Origin: Flavobacterium saccharophilum
Lineage (GTDB): Bacteria; Bacteroidota; Bacteroidia; Flavobacteriales; Flavobacteriaceae
NCBI RefSeq assembly: GCF_900142735.1
Contig: NZ_FRBY01000003.1
Span: forward strand, 496,001 to 560,000
DNA length: 64,000 bases
Direction of reading: 5' to 3'
Shown piece after piece: positions 1-7,316 of this stretch. The notes below the pieces were generated by a model. It ran no database searches and was not told where the DNA came from. It was given only the letters and a program-made list of their open reading frames with translations. The position numbers and the translations under genes were made by a program. Position 1 is the stretch's first letter. The number at the start of each line of letters is the position of its first letter.

Positions 1-2
1 AT

Positions 3-401
3 CAATGTATTGAAAATGGATATCGAAATATACTTATTGTTCTTACTGATGGCTATATATATTATGATGGTACTTTAATAAAAGAAAAAAATAGAAGTAC
101 TTATATTACTCCGGAACTTATTCGCAAAAATGGTTTAAACACTCAGGATTGGGAAAAGAAAATAAAAGATCAGGATTTTGGATTCATTAAAATAAATAGT
201 GATTTATCTAATCTCGAAGTTTTAGTCTTAGGAATAAACCCAAGTAAAAGCAATCCATACGAAGAAAAAATAATAAAAGCATATTGGACTAAATGGTTTG
301 CCGAAATGAACATAAAACATTTTGAAATTAAAAATGCCGATTTACCATCGAATATGGACAAAATCATCAATGACTTTATATTAAAAAAACAACAAATCTA
401 A
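3..401 (+). CDS. C-terminal part of a hypothetical protein (5' end outside window)
   Basis: An open frame enters from the left edge and ends at TAA 399-401, giving at least 132 residues. The visible part begins with a hydrophobic strand followed by LTDGYIYYDG, which resembles the Rossmann-like strand and loop of nucleotide- or metal-binding alpha/beta proteins. The rest is charged, with a KKQQI end. It stops 11 bp before the next gene on the same strand, so the two are probably cotranscribed. I cannot name the family from this fragment. Because the neighbour is a nuclease-like protein, a role in a shared defence or DNA-processing locus is possible but unproven. Confidence 0.6.
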   Translation, partial: QCIENGYRNILIVLTDGYIYYDGTLIKEKNRSTYITPELIRKNGLNTQDWEKKIKDQDFGFIKINSDLSNLEVLVLGINPSKSNPYEEKIIKAYWTKWFAEMNIKHFEIKNADLPSNMDKIINDFILKKQQI

Positions 402-412
402 ATTTTACTATT

Positions 413-1477
413 ATGGAAATCAATATTCAACTTAAATCACTGGCTGACAAAATTACACAGCTTAAAAGCAAAATTGAGACTGAAGAGTCTACCAAGCATG
501 CTTTTGTTTTACCATTCATTCATATTTTAGGATATGACGCTTTTAATCCACTAGAAGTTGTTCCAGAATTTACAGCTGATTTGGGACTCAAAAAAGGAGA
601 AAAAGTAGATTATGCAATTTTTCAAAATGGCGATCCCATCATTATTGTTGAATGCAAAAGTTGGAAAGAAAAATTGACCGTTCATAATTCGCAATTATTT
701 CGATATTTCCATGTTACTAAAACAAGATTCGCATTATTAACAAATGGAATTACGTATCAATTTTTTACTGATTTGGATGATCAGAATAAAATGGATGAAA
801 AACCATTTTTGGAATTTGATATTACCAGCCTTAAAGAAAATACGATTAATGAAATTGCGAAATTTCATAAAACAAATTTTAATGTTGATAATATTGTAAG
901 TAATGCCAGTTCGCTGAAATATATCAAAGAAATTAAAAAGCAAATCAACGCCGAATTAGAAAATCCTTCTAACGATTTTACTAAACTTTTTGCGAATAAA
1001 GTTTATACTGGAAGACTTACGGAAAAAGTCGTAGATGAATTTAAAGATTTAGTTCAAAAATCAGTTAGTCAATATATTAATGAAAAAATTAATGACAGAC
1101 TAAATGCTGCGCTTACTAAAGAAACGATTAAACAACAGGATGAAGAAATTACAACTATTGAAGAAGACAATAAGGTTAATACAACTGATGAAGAACTAGA
1201 CGGTTATCGTATTGTAGTTGCCATTTTACGACGAAAATTGCCAATTAACCGAATAGTACATCGCGATACGCAATCTTATTTTGGAGTTTTATTAGATGAC
1301 AATAATCGTAAACCTTTATGCAGACTTCATTTAAATGGTGGCAAAAAATATATCAGCCTTTTTAATGACAATAAGAATGAAACAAAATCTGCTCTTTCAA
1401 GTATTGATGACATTTATCAATTTGAAAAAGAGTTACTAGAAACCGTTGCGCTATATGAAACCGAACAAAGTAATTAA
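413..1477 (+). CDS. Type I restriction HsdR-N-like nuclease domain protein
   Basis: The protein has 354 residues. The N-terminal half resembles the HsdR N-terminal / PD-(D/E)XK nuclease fold. E25 lies in the first helix, then D66 (VDYAIF) and E80-x-K82 (IIIVECK) form the expected D...ExK catalytic set. There is no helicase motor and no specificity or methylase gene nearby, so it is a stand-alone member of the family often annotated as a type I restriction enzyme R-like protein. The C-terminal third (about residues 260-354) forms a separate beta-rich domain after an acidic linker. Its target is unknown. Cleavage of DNA is inferred from the motif only. Confidence 0.7.
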   Translation: MEINIQLKSLADKITQLKSKIETEESTKHAFVLPFIHILGYDAFNPLEVVPEFTADLGLKKGEKVDYAIFQNGDPIIIVECKSWKEKLTVHNSQLFRYFHVTKTRFALLTNGITYQFFTDLDDQNKMDEKPFLEFDITSLKENTINEIAKFHKTNFNVDNIVSNASSLKYIKEIKKQINAELENPSNDFTKLFANKVYTGRLTEKVVDEFKDLVQKSVSQYINEKINDRLNAALTKETIKQQDEEITTIEEDNKVNTTDEELDGYRIVVAILRRKLPINRIVHRDTQSYFGVLLDDNNRKPLCRLHLNGGKKYISLFNDNKNETKSALSSIDDIYQFEKELLETVALYETEQSN

Positions 1478-1554
1478 TCCCGTATAACTACGCATTTATA
1501 AAATATCAGTTCCAATTACTTTTATCAGGCATTAAATATTTTATACAAAAGCCT

Positions 1555-1965
1555 ATGCTAAAAAACTACTTACTATCATTTTTCCTGGTAACTATAGTTT
1601 CCTGTAAAAAAGCAGCTGCTCCGCCTCCTCAAAAAATAAACACATTTTATAAGGAGGTGATTACAGCTGACGACAGAAAAACTATTACTCCTGAAGAAGC
1701 TAAAACTTATCATGTAGATGATGTTTATGAATACAAATACAGGACAGGGAATTCCGGACATTATGAATATAATTATGATGTAAAAGGAATAAACAGCGTT
1801 GGTGATTCTGTTTTCGGAAACATTAACGTTTCCGGAAAATATGGTGCCGGAATATTGATTAATGATTCTATTGCTGATCTTGAAATTAATACCGAGTGGA
1901 TCTCTTTTGGAAAACTAAAAGCAACTGATAAAAAAGGAAATGAATACCAATTAATCGTCAAATAA
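1555..1965 (+). CDS. Hypothetical lipoprotein
   Basis: The protein has 136 residues. The N-terminus is a lipoprotein signal: about 16 residues with a hydrophobic core, then VSCKK, with Cys17 as the likely lipidated residue. A short Pro-rich linker (AAAPPPQ) follows. The mature part contains an RTGxSGHYEYNYDVKGxN segment, and similar Gly/Tyr-rich segments are common in small Bacteroidota lipoproteins. It lies 11 bp upstream of the small secreted protein at 1977 and the two are probably cotranscribed. The function is not recognised. Confidence 0.7.
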   Translation: MLKNYLLSFFLVTIVSCKKAAAPPPQKINTFYKEVITADDRKTITPEEAKTYHVDDVYEYKYRTGNSGHYEYNYDVKGINSVGDSVFGNINVSGKYGAGILINDSIADLEINTEWISFGKLKATDKKGNEYQLIVK

Positions 1966-1976
1966 AAGTCGCCCCA

Positions 1977-2186
1977 ATGAAATATACCCTACTCTTTTTA
2001 TTTATGTTCCTGACCTCTTTTCATCCCGTTGAGACCAAAGTATATATCTGCGGCCCAACGGGAGCAAAGAAATATCATTATAATGAAAATTGCCGCGGAC
2101 TCACCGCCTGTAGACACGTACTAACAAAAGTAACTCTTTCACAGGCACAAGGCTACGGATTAACGCTGTGCGGCTGGGAAGACTAA
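1977..2186 (+). CDS. Small secreted Cys/His-rich protein
   Basis: The protein has 69 residues with a signal peptide of about 20 residues. The mature part has a compact pattern: VYIC, AKKYHYNENCRGL, C-R-H and LCGWED. That is four Cys plus two His in about 45 residues, a spacing that suggests disulfides or a bound metal such as zinc. The KYHxxxxCRGLxxC pattern recurs in small secreted proteins and in C-terminal tails of nuclease or phage-associated proteins in Bacteroidota. I recognise the pattern but not a named function. It follows the lipoprotein gene by 11 bp. Confidence 0.65.
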   Translation: MKYTLLFLFMFLTSFHPVETKVYICGPTGAKKYHYNENCRGLTACRHVLTKVTLSQAQGYGLTLCGWED

Positions 2187-2283
2187 CGGTTTTTAGCACG
2201 CACTTAAATCTCTTAACAATTTCATAATCTTAACATTACGCTCAATTCACATTAGTTTTATTAATTTGAGTAAAACTAAATAT

Positions 2284-2367
2284 TATGAAATTCTTCAATC
2301 TAAATTTTCTGGTTTCATTCAAAGAATGGCTTTTTTTAAGAGCGATGCATTCTACTTTCCTTCACTA
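2284..2367 (+). CDS. Possible 27-residue leader ORF upstream of the beta-glucosidase gene
   Basis: ATG at 2284 opens a short frame ending in TAA 2365-2367, rich in Phe (7 of 27). Its last codons overlap the left arm of the long inverted repeat at 2354-2418 in front of the beta-glucosidase gene. A short ORF overlapping a hairpin arm is the geometry of translation-coupled leader control, but I see no terminator with a U-run. It may equally be chance in AT-rich DNA. Confidence 0.25.
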
Positions 2368-2418
2368 ATAAATTTATTACTTTAAAATAAATTATTAGTC
2401 TAAAAAAATAAGGAAAGT
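2354..2418 (+). promoter_or_regulatory. Long hairpin in the leader of the beta-glucosidase gene
   Basis: ACTTTCCTT (2354-2362) is perfectly complementary to AAGGAAAGT (2410-2418). Just inside, ACTAATAAATTTATT (2364-2378) pairs with AATAAATTATTAGT with one base missing. The right arm holds the purine-rich AAGGAAAG, 8-16 nt before the ATG at 2426, so a folded leader could hide the translation start region. Confidence 0.5.
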
Positions 2419-2425
2419 CAATTGA

Positions 2426-3778
2426 ATGAATAAAGTTGAGAAGTCATTTTTACATAAAGACCAATTTGGACAAGATTTTTTGTGGGGTGTTTCTACTGCC
2501 GCTTTCCAAATTGAAGGGGCTCATGATGCAGACGGAAAAGGTTCTTCTATCTGGGATGTTTTTACATCTCAAAAAGGGAAAGTAAAAAACGGTCATCATG
2601 CCCTAACAGCTTGTGATTTTTATAATTCGTACCAAAACGATATTAATCTCATAAGCCACTTAAATATTCCGAATTTTAGGTTTTCGATCAGTTGGCCGCG
2701 AATTATGCCTACTGGAACGCATCCTGTAAATCAGGCCGGAATTGACTACTACAATAAAATCATTGATTCATTACTCGAACAAGGTATCGAACCCTGGGTT
2801 ACACTTTATCATTGGGATTTGCCACACGCACTCGAAGTAAAAGGCGGATGGACCAATCGCGATTCGGTTTCCTGGTTTTCTGACTATGTCGAGGTTTGTG
2901 CAAAATACTTTGGTGATCGGGTAAAAAACTGGATGGTTATTAACGAACCTTCTGTTTTTACCGGAGCGGGTTATTTTCTGGGCATTCATGCTCCCGGAAA
3001 AAAAGGAATTACCAATTACCTAAAAGCCATGCATCATGTAACGTTGGCCACAGCTGCCGGCGGAAAAATACTTAGAGATAAAGTGGCTGATGCTAACATC
3101 GGAACAACATTTTCCTGTACTCATATTGAACCTTTCTCTCAGAACATAAAAGATATCGAAGCCGCAAAACGCGTTGATACTTTACTGAACAGAACTTTTA
3201 TAGAACCTATTTTAGGAATGGGTTATCCTCAGAAAGATTTGGCAGTACTAAAAAAACTGAACAATTATATCAAAGAAGATGACCTCAACAATCTGGCCTT
3301 TGATTTTGATTTTATCGGACTTCAATGTTATACTAGAGAGATTGTAAAAGCTTCGTTATTGACGCCCTACATTGGTGCCGAATTAATCAGTGCCGAAAAG
3401 AGAAATGTCATTGCCACTGACATGGGTTGGGAAGTCTATCCTCCTGCCCTATATCATATCTTAAAAAGATTTAATGCATATGAAGGCATCCGAAAAATTA
3501 TAATTACGGAGAATGGCGCTGCTTTTCCCGACACGGTTACCAATGGAAAAGTTTACGATATCAAACGTACACACTTTATTCAGGATCATTTAGAGCAAAT
3601 TCTGAAGGCCAAAGAAGATGGTTTAAATGTGGAAGGTTATTTTGTGTGGAGCCTTACCGATAACTTTGAATGGGCAGAAGGTTACAACGCCCGTTTCGGA
3701 TTAATACACGTTGATTTTGAAACGCAGAAAAGAACCATCAAGCATTCCGGTTTATGGTTTCGCGACTTCTTATCTTAA
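2426..3778 (+). CDS. bglA: Glycoside hydrolase family 1 beta-glucosidase
   Basis: The protein has 450 residues, the usual length of a single-domain GH1 TIM barrel. It hydrolyses terminal beta-D-glucosides (or related galactosides) with retention. The N-terminal signature FLWGVSTAAFQIEGA is present. The acid/base Glu is E174 in INEP, and the nucleophile is E362 in ITENGAAF. The C-terminal substrate-binding segment SLTDNFEWAEGYNARFGL is intact. There is no signal peptide, so it is probably cytoplasmic and acts on imported disaccharides. No transporter or SusCD pair is next to it. It stands alone, with a palindromic leader upstream. Confidence 0.95.
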   Translation: MNKVEKSFLHKDQFGQDFLWGVSTAAFQIEGAHDADGKGSSIWDVFTSQKGKVKNGHHALTACDFYNSYQNDINLISHLNIPNFRFSISWPRIMPTGTHPVNQAGIDYYNKIIDSLLEQGIEPWVTLYHWDLPHALEVKGGWTNRDSVSWFSDYVEVCAKYFGDRVKNWMVINEPSVFTGAGYFLGIHAPGKKGITNYLKAMHHVTLATAAGGKILRDKVADANIGTTFSCTHIEPFSQNIKDIEAAKRVDTLLNRTFIEPILGMGYPQKDLAVLKKLNNYIKEDDLNNLAFDFDFIGLQCYTREIVKASLLTPYIGAELISAEKRNVIATDMGWEVYPPALYHILKRFNAYEGIRKIIITENGAAFPDTVTNGKVYDIKRTHFIQDHLEQILKAKEDGLNVEGYFVWSLTDNFEWAEGYNARFGLIHVDFETQKRTIKHSGLWFRDFLS

Positions 3779-3812
3779 ATAAAAATTCTGATAAACTTAA
3801 AATAGCAATCTT

Positions 3813-3977
3813 ATGGAAATCAATTGGCTTATCATTTCTGCAATCGTAATTGGAGTTGCTATATTAGTTTATTTTCTAATCAAGCAAAATAAAAAAGACC
3901 GCAAAAAGATCGAAGAAGAGCTAAACTTCACTAAAAAATCTGATGAAGTAGAGATCAATAATGATCCTAATTTATAA
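3813..3977 (+). CDS. Small single-span membrane protein (54 aa)
   Basis: ATG 3813 to TAA 3977. Residues 5-23 form one transmembrane helix (WLIISAIVIGVAILVYFLI), followed by a basic cytoplasmic stretch (KQNKKDRKK) and an acidic tail ending NNDPNL. This arrangement (N-terminal anchor, charged tail) is common in tiny conserved Flavobacteriia proteins of unknown role. It is 34 bp downstream of the beta-glucosidase gene on the same strand and may be cotranscribed. It also marks the left border of the first cassette-like run, because a half repeat starts right after its stop. Confidence 0.6.
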   Translation: MEINWLIISAIVIGVAILVYFLIKQNKKDRKKIEEELNFTKKSDEVEINNDPNL

Positions 3978-4033
3978 TCCATTTTCATTAAGCCAATTGC
4001 TCAAATCCATTCACATTAGTAATTTTAGCTGTT
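3978..4033 (-). repeat. Half copy (R0) of the cassette-spacer repeat
   Basis: CATTAAGCCAATTGCTCAAA, then ATCC and TTTTAGCTG, match the right half of the repeats at 4655, 5897, 12596 and 13198. The left half is missing, cut off at the stop of the 54-aa gene. It directly follows the stop codon of the minus-strand gene at 4037. It probably marks the end of the array. Confidence 0.6.
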
Positions 4034-4036
4034 TTT

Positions 4037-4636
4037 CTATTCTATTATTTGACAGCTAATTTCATACGGTTCTTTATGGAAACCATATAAAATAATCTTT
4101 TGTCTGTCTACGTATTTTATTGGAATTAGGATATCAAGATAAATATCTGTATAAAGTGAAAGAAATAGTGTTTCATTTAGTTTTTCTAGTATAATTCTAC
4201 TTCCTTCCTTATTTAAACGTTCGTTTATTTCTTGAATATATGGCGGATCTAAAACTTCATTGAACCTGACATTCATTTTTTCTCCATTCCAATTGATCTC
4301 AAACTTTAAATTCTGAATTTCACTTTCTGTTAATTCAGTTTCAGTAGCGTTTAGTTTTTCGTAATCATCTTCAACAATACAATCTTCTGTTATTGTCTTT
4401 TCATCACTTAAAACTTTGTAAATTTTTCCATTTCTAAAAAATCTGATTCGGTTTTCATTTATAAATTTATATTCCGTTTCGCTTAGTTTTTCGTTTCTGT
4501 TTTCGTTTACTATTTTTATTAAAGAGGCATCATTTTTCTCAACGTTAAAATAATCAATTACATTATCATCAAACTGAATTATTTCAGGTTTTCCATAATG
4601 GTCCGGAGTTTTTATAAACAACCAATTTTCTTTCAT
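4037..4636 (-). CDS. Hypothetical protein, first unit of cassette-like run 1
   Basis: The protein has 199 residues, is soluble and acidic, and has no signal peptide or membrane segment. It starts MKENWLFIKTPDHYGKPEIIQF and has repeated ENRxEKLSETEYKFINENRIRFF-type charged beta segments. I recognise no catalytic motif. It is flanked by a half repeat (R0) immediately after its stop and by a full repeat (R1) about 19 bp before its start, so it behaves as a self-contained ORF plus repeat unit. The function is unknown. The context suggests a mobile accessory gene. Confidence 0.6.
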   Translation of the reverse strand: MKENWLFIKTPDHYGKPEIIQFDDNVIDYFNVEKNDASLIKIVNENRNEKLSETEYKFINENRIRFFRNGKIYKVLSDEKTITEDCIVEDDYEKLNATETELTESEIQNLKFEINWNGEKMNVRFNEVLDPPYIQEINERLNKEGSRIILEKLNETLFLSLYTDIYLDILIPIKYVDRQKIILYGFHKEPYEISCQIIE

Positions 4637-4654
4637 ATGCGATTTTATTAATAG

Positions 4655-4795
4655 TAACTCTAAGTACTAAAGTAGGTCTAAAACTAAATTAAATCCATTA
4701 TTCTGATCTGCGACATAACCTTAAATACAAAACCAACTTTCTTCCCGATACTTCGGGAAATACAATTGCCCAAATCCGTTGTAGTAGCTTTTAGA
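4655..4795 (-). repeat. Cassette-spacer repeat R1
   Basis: An element of about 140 bp lies between two minus-strand genes. Conserved blocks shared with R3-R5 are TAAATTAA near the left end, a block reading AATACAAAACCAACTTT, and ATTGCCCAAATCCGTTGTAG at 4766-4785. A small palindrome TTCCCGATACTTCGGGAA sits inside it. The left end is more diverged than in the other copies. Confidence 0.65.
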
Positions 4796-4811
4796 TGTAG
4801 TCTTCAGTTCA

Positions 4812-5279
4812 TTACCAATATTCAAAGATTCGAGAAATTTTCCCATTTTTGAACTCGAAAAGTGTCATTTCTGAGTCTCCAACTTTAATACCATCATCTT
4901 TCTTTTTAACAAACCTTTTTTCTACAACTACTGCGTTTAGGCCGATAATTTTGTTTACTATTTTTATATCTGTAATTTTTCCGTCATAACCTCCTTTTTT
5001 TTGATTTCTGACGTATCCATTATACAAATCTTGTCTGGTATAAGTTCCACCATACTTTGGATGAACATATTCAAAGTCATCCGTAAAAAGTTCAAAAGCG
5101 CGATCAATATCTTCGATTGTTGAGTTTTTCTGAAATATTTTAAGGTTCAAATCGTAATATTTCTTCACTACAGTATCTAGTGAGTCTTTATGCGCTTTTG
5201 AGGTATCCTGCGCAAGTATTTGGTTAGTTAGTAAAAAAAGTAATAAAATAGAAAATAATATTTTTAAATGTGTTTTCAT
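4812..5279 (-). CDS. Secreted NTF2/SnoaL-like (DUF4440) protein
   Basis: The protein has 155 residues. Residues 1-23 are a signal peptide ending in LAQ, so the product is exported. The rest fits the NTF2/SnoaL cone fold of DUF4440-type proteins: an N-terminal helix with KYYDLNLKIFQKNSTIEDIDRAFELFTDDFEYVHPKYGG, then strands ending GKISRIFEYW. Members bind small hydrophobic ligands or act as minor isomerases. No catalytic Asp/His pair can be assigned. Its stop is 17 bp from R1 and its start 24 bp from R2, so it is the second unit of the run. Confidence 0.75.
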   Translation of the reverse strand: MKTHLKILFSILLLFLLTNQILAQDTSKAHKDSLDTVVKKYYDLNLKIFQKNSTIEDIDRAFELFTDDFEYVHPKYGGTYTRQDLYNGYVRNQKKGGYDGKITDIKIVNKIIGLNAVVVEKRFVKKKDDGIKVGDSEMTLFEFKNGKISRIFEYW

Positions 5280-5302
5280 ATGTATTTTGTTAGTTCAAAT
5301 TC

Positions 5303-5440
5303 TACTTAACGTTCCCGCACTTATGGCTTTTTTGGAATTTTGAAAACGATCATTTTCGGTTAAACGAAAATTCGATGAGAAATGGTAATTCCACTAAATT
5401 CGCAAATCGCTATAGACGTGTGTGGTAGGGCGTAACAATC
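5303..5440 (-). repeat. Cassette-spacer repeat R2 (variant body)
   Basis: The left end AACGTTCCCGCAC (5308-5320) is shared with R3, with one change. The body is different: a TTTTCGGTTAAACGAAAA palindrome and a right end GTGTGGTAGGGCGTAAC (5420-5436). The two ends are partly complementary (TTAACG..CCC against CGTAAC/GGGCG). Read on the minus strand, the sequence around the left end gives GTTAAGT, which fits the GTTRRRY core of integron attC sites. Confidence 0.5.
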
Positions 5441-5633
5441 TGTGCAAAACATTTCCGTTTCTATTTGTATTCTGCTTTTCACTTCCGTTTAGGCCGCAAA
5501 TTGGCTTGACTTTTTCTTTTTTACGGTTTCTTCCTTATGCCCGTTTTTAGATACTCAATTTTTCTAATAGTACTCAAAATCATTTACAGCTTACAGTTTT
5601 TCTCAATGCTTTTATTTTCAAATCAAGATTTTT
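5441..5633. other. Gene-free spacer, possibly a decayed cassette
   Basis: This is about 190 bp of AT-rich sequence between R2 and the stop of the 5634 gene. The longest minus-strand frame is only about 20 codons. No palindrome or promoter could be seen. It may be the remnant of an ORF in this array, but no protein similarity is visible to support that. Confidence 0.3.
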
Positions 5634-5852
5634 TTATGTTTTTTTATCTATTTCAGTTTTTAATTTTGACCTCAAAAAAAACCAAAGAGGAATACTAAAA
5701 ATCAAAAGTAAACCAAAGTTAAAATCTGCTTCTGTTTTTATGCTTAGAGCAATAAAAGATCCTATCATAATTCCTGTAAAAAAAAGACCAAAGGCAATTA
5801 TTTGAATTGCTTTTTTTGAGAAAGTTAAATTTCCAATTGTAATTTGTTTCAT
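5634..5852 (-). CDS. Small two-span membrane protein, cassette-like run 1
   Basis: The protein has 72 residues when started at the second in-frame ATG (5852, MKQITIGNLTFSKKA). The upstream extension to 5906 is derived from the repeat R3 and is unlikely to be translated. Two hydrophobic helices (about residues 14-34 and 43-57) are followed by a basic tail KLKTEIDKKT. There is no known domain. It sits between R2 and R3 with its start about 45 bp from R3. The function is unknown. Confidence 0.55.
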   Translation of the reverse strand: MKQITIGNLTFSKKAIQIIAFGLFFTGIMIGSFIALSIKTEADFNFGLLLIFSIPLWFFLRSKLKTEIDKKT

Positions 5853-5896
5853 GATTTTTTGATTAAAAGTTAATGTGTTTCTGATTTTAAAAGTTA

Positions 5897-6042
5897 TGCA
5901 CTGCAATGTTCCCGCGCTATAAGCAGTTTGGGATTAAATTAAGCACTATTTTACGATTTGCCAAATCATCCCAAGTACAAGACCATCTTTCCATTATGCC
6001 CAATGCCCAAATCCGTTGTAGTGGCTGTTGGCGGGTATTGCA
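5897..6042 (-). repeat. Cassette-spacer repeat R3
   Basis: The left end is TGCAATGTTCCCGCGC (about 5902-5916). The right end, read in reverse complement, is TGCAATACCCGCCAACAGC, so the termini form an imperfect inverted repeat. The next inner blocks GCAGTTTGGGATT and, in reverse complement, ACGGATTTGGGC also pair with mismatches. The stop of the 6044 gene lies 2 bp from its right end. Confidence 0.7.
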
Positions 6043-6043
6043 T

Positions 6044-6289
6044 TTATTCTGCTAATTTTCTCAATTCGGCAATCAATTTCGGAATGTCTTGTTTGGCATT
6101 TGCAATAAAATCATAATCCGCTTCCGTTGCACCAAATAGCTCTATGTCATTTCCTCTTTCGCTTCCAATTCCTGTCATTATAAAACTTGAACCACTTGTA
6201 TGGTCTTTCCCTTCAATATATGCTTTCCAAATTCCCTTTTGAGCCTTATTCAGTCTTTCTTCTATTTTATTAAGTTCTTCTTTAGTCAT
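6044..6289 (-). CDS. Hypothetical small soluble protein
   Basis: The protein has 81 residues, begins MTKEELNKIEERLNKAQKGIW and ends ANAKQDIPKLIAELRKLAE. That gives an N-terminal amphipathic helix, a short central beta part (SSFIMTGIGSERGNDIELFGAT) and a C-terminal helix. This pattern is frequent in small proteins of unknown function in accessory regions and phages. Its start overlaps the stop of the upstream gene (6282-6530) by 8 nt, so translation is probably coupled. Its stop abuts R3. There is no motif for function. Confidence 0.6.
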   Translation of the reverse strand: MTKEELNKIEERLNKAQKGIWKAYIEGKDHTSGSSFIMTGIGSERGNDIELFGATEADYDFIANAKQDIPKLIAELRKLAE

Positions 6290-6530
6290 AAAACTTTATT
6301 TCTTTCTGTGATATGTAGAAAACTGTTTTTCTGCTATTGTTTTCGACCCAATATTCTATTTCAGGATTTTTGCTATTCATTTTTTTAGCGTATTCAATCG
6401 CATTGTTTTTTGAGTCAAAAATTTCATAAATTTCATTTTTGTCACCGCCAGTTATAAATAATGATAAGTCTTTCCTCAAAACATGTCCGGTTTTAAATTC
6501 TGCTTGTCCAACAAAAAACTGATTTTCCAC
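6282..6530 (-). CDS. Hypothetical small soluble protein, upstream partner of 6044
   Basis: The protein has 82 residues (MENQFFVGQAEFKTGHVLRK...). It is mainly predicted beta with one helix (NNAIEYAKKMNSKNPEIEYWV). There is no signal peptide and no motif I recognise. It overlaps the downstream gene by 8 nt, making the only two-gene unit in this run. A small coupled pair could be a toxin/immunity or toxin/antitoxin pair, but neither partner shows a known toxin motif. A 21-bp palindrome at 6580-6600 lies 50 bp upstream of its start. Confidence 0.55.
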   Translation of the reverse strand: MENQFFVGQAEFKTGHVLRKDLSLFITGGDKNEIYEIFDSKNNAIEYAKKMNSKNPEIEYWVENNSRKTVFYISQKEIKFYD

Positions 6531-6579
6531 TTTTTATGATTTTTGAATTTCGATTTGGCATTACTGGTAACTTTTTTAT

Positions 6580-6600
6580 ATGTATGATAAAATCATACAT
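6580..6600. promoter_or_regulatory. Perfect palindrome upstream of the 6530/6289 gene pair (operator-like)
   Basis: Arms ATGTATGAT (6580-6588) and ATCATACAT (6592-6600) are perfectly complementary with a 3-nt AAA centre. A related sequence, GTGTATGATT, follows at about 6622. The position 50-70 bp upstream of the gene pair fits an operator or a hairpin. Confidence 0.45.
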
Positions 6601-6698
6601 AGCTACCCAAATTAAGATAGATGTGTATGATTTTAATCACGCATTATTTTTTTTAGGAATTTTTTTTTCAATTAAAAAAAGCTTCTATTCACAACTAC

Positions 6699-7067
6699 TT
6701 ATCTTTGAAATCTAAACTTATACTGCTGTTTTAAAATCCCAATATGAATCTTGCCATTCTCTTTTAAGTGCGCTGTCAAAAGAATATATTTTTCTTCGGG
6801 ATAGTTTATATCATAACTAAAGACAGTATCTTTTACTTTTACCTGAAGCAGATGTTTTCCATCACCTGATGCTGACAATGCTACTGTTTCATACGAAGGC
6901 AGCGCATTTGTTGCATTCAAGTTAATATCCTGAACTTTCTTTTTATCCAGAAGTACTTCTAGTTTTAATTTATCAAGTTTCATATTTGTTGGCTGTTCAA
7001 ACGAGACAACATATTTTTTACAACCAAAAGTTGATAAAAGAATGAATAGTATTAGGAGCTTTTTCAT
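6699..7067 (-). CDS. Hypothetical lipoprotein
   Basis: The protein has 122 residues. The lipoprotein signal MKKLLILFILLSTFGCKK has Cys16 as the likely lipidation site. The mature part is beta-rich (KLDKLKLEVLLDKKKVQDINLN... YILLTAHLKENGKIHIGILKQQYKF). No family is recognised. It has its own upstream spacer and no flanking cassette repeat, so it may be a resident gene next to the array. Confidence 0.65.
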   Translation of the reverse strand: MKKLLILFILLSTFGCKKYVVSFEQPTNMKLDKLKLEVLLDKKKVQDINLNATNALPSYETVALSASGDGKHLLQVKVKDTVFSYDINYPEEKYILLTAHLKENGKIHIGILKQQYKFRFQR

Positions 7068-7316
7068 AAAAATGTTTTTAGTTACAAGTGATCGACTCTA
7101 TTGTAATATTTTATAAATATAAATAATTTTATTACAAATCAATTGTCCGGAAAAAGGAAGTTTTCATATTTTAAACATAATAATTCTCAATGACTAACTT
7201 ATAAAAAGCTAAAGAAACAGCACTTGTAAACTCATCAAAAACGTACTTTTTTGTCCTAATTTATAAATCAGTACTCCTGAATTATAAATTTATTCCGGTT
7301 CCAATAGTCCTCATAA

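Noticed and set aside
5441..5633. A hidden gene between R2 and the 5634 gene
   Set aside because: No minus- or plus-strand frame longer than about 20 codons there; only a possible decayed cassette.
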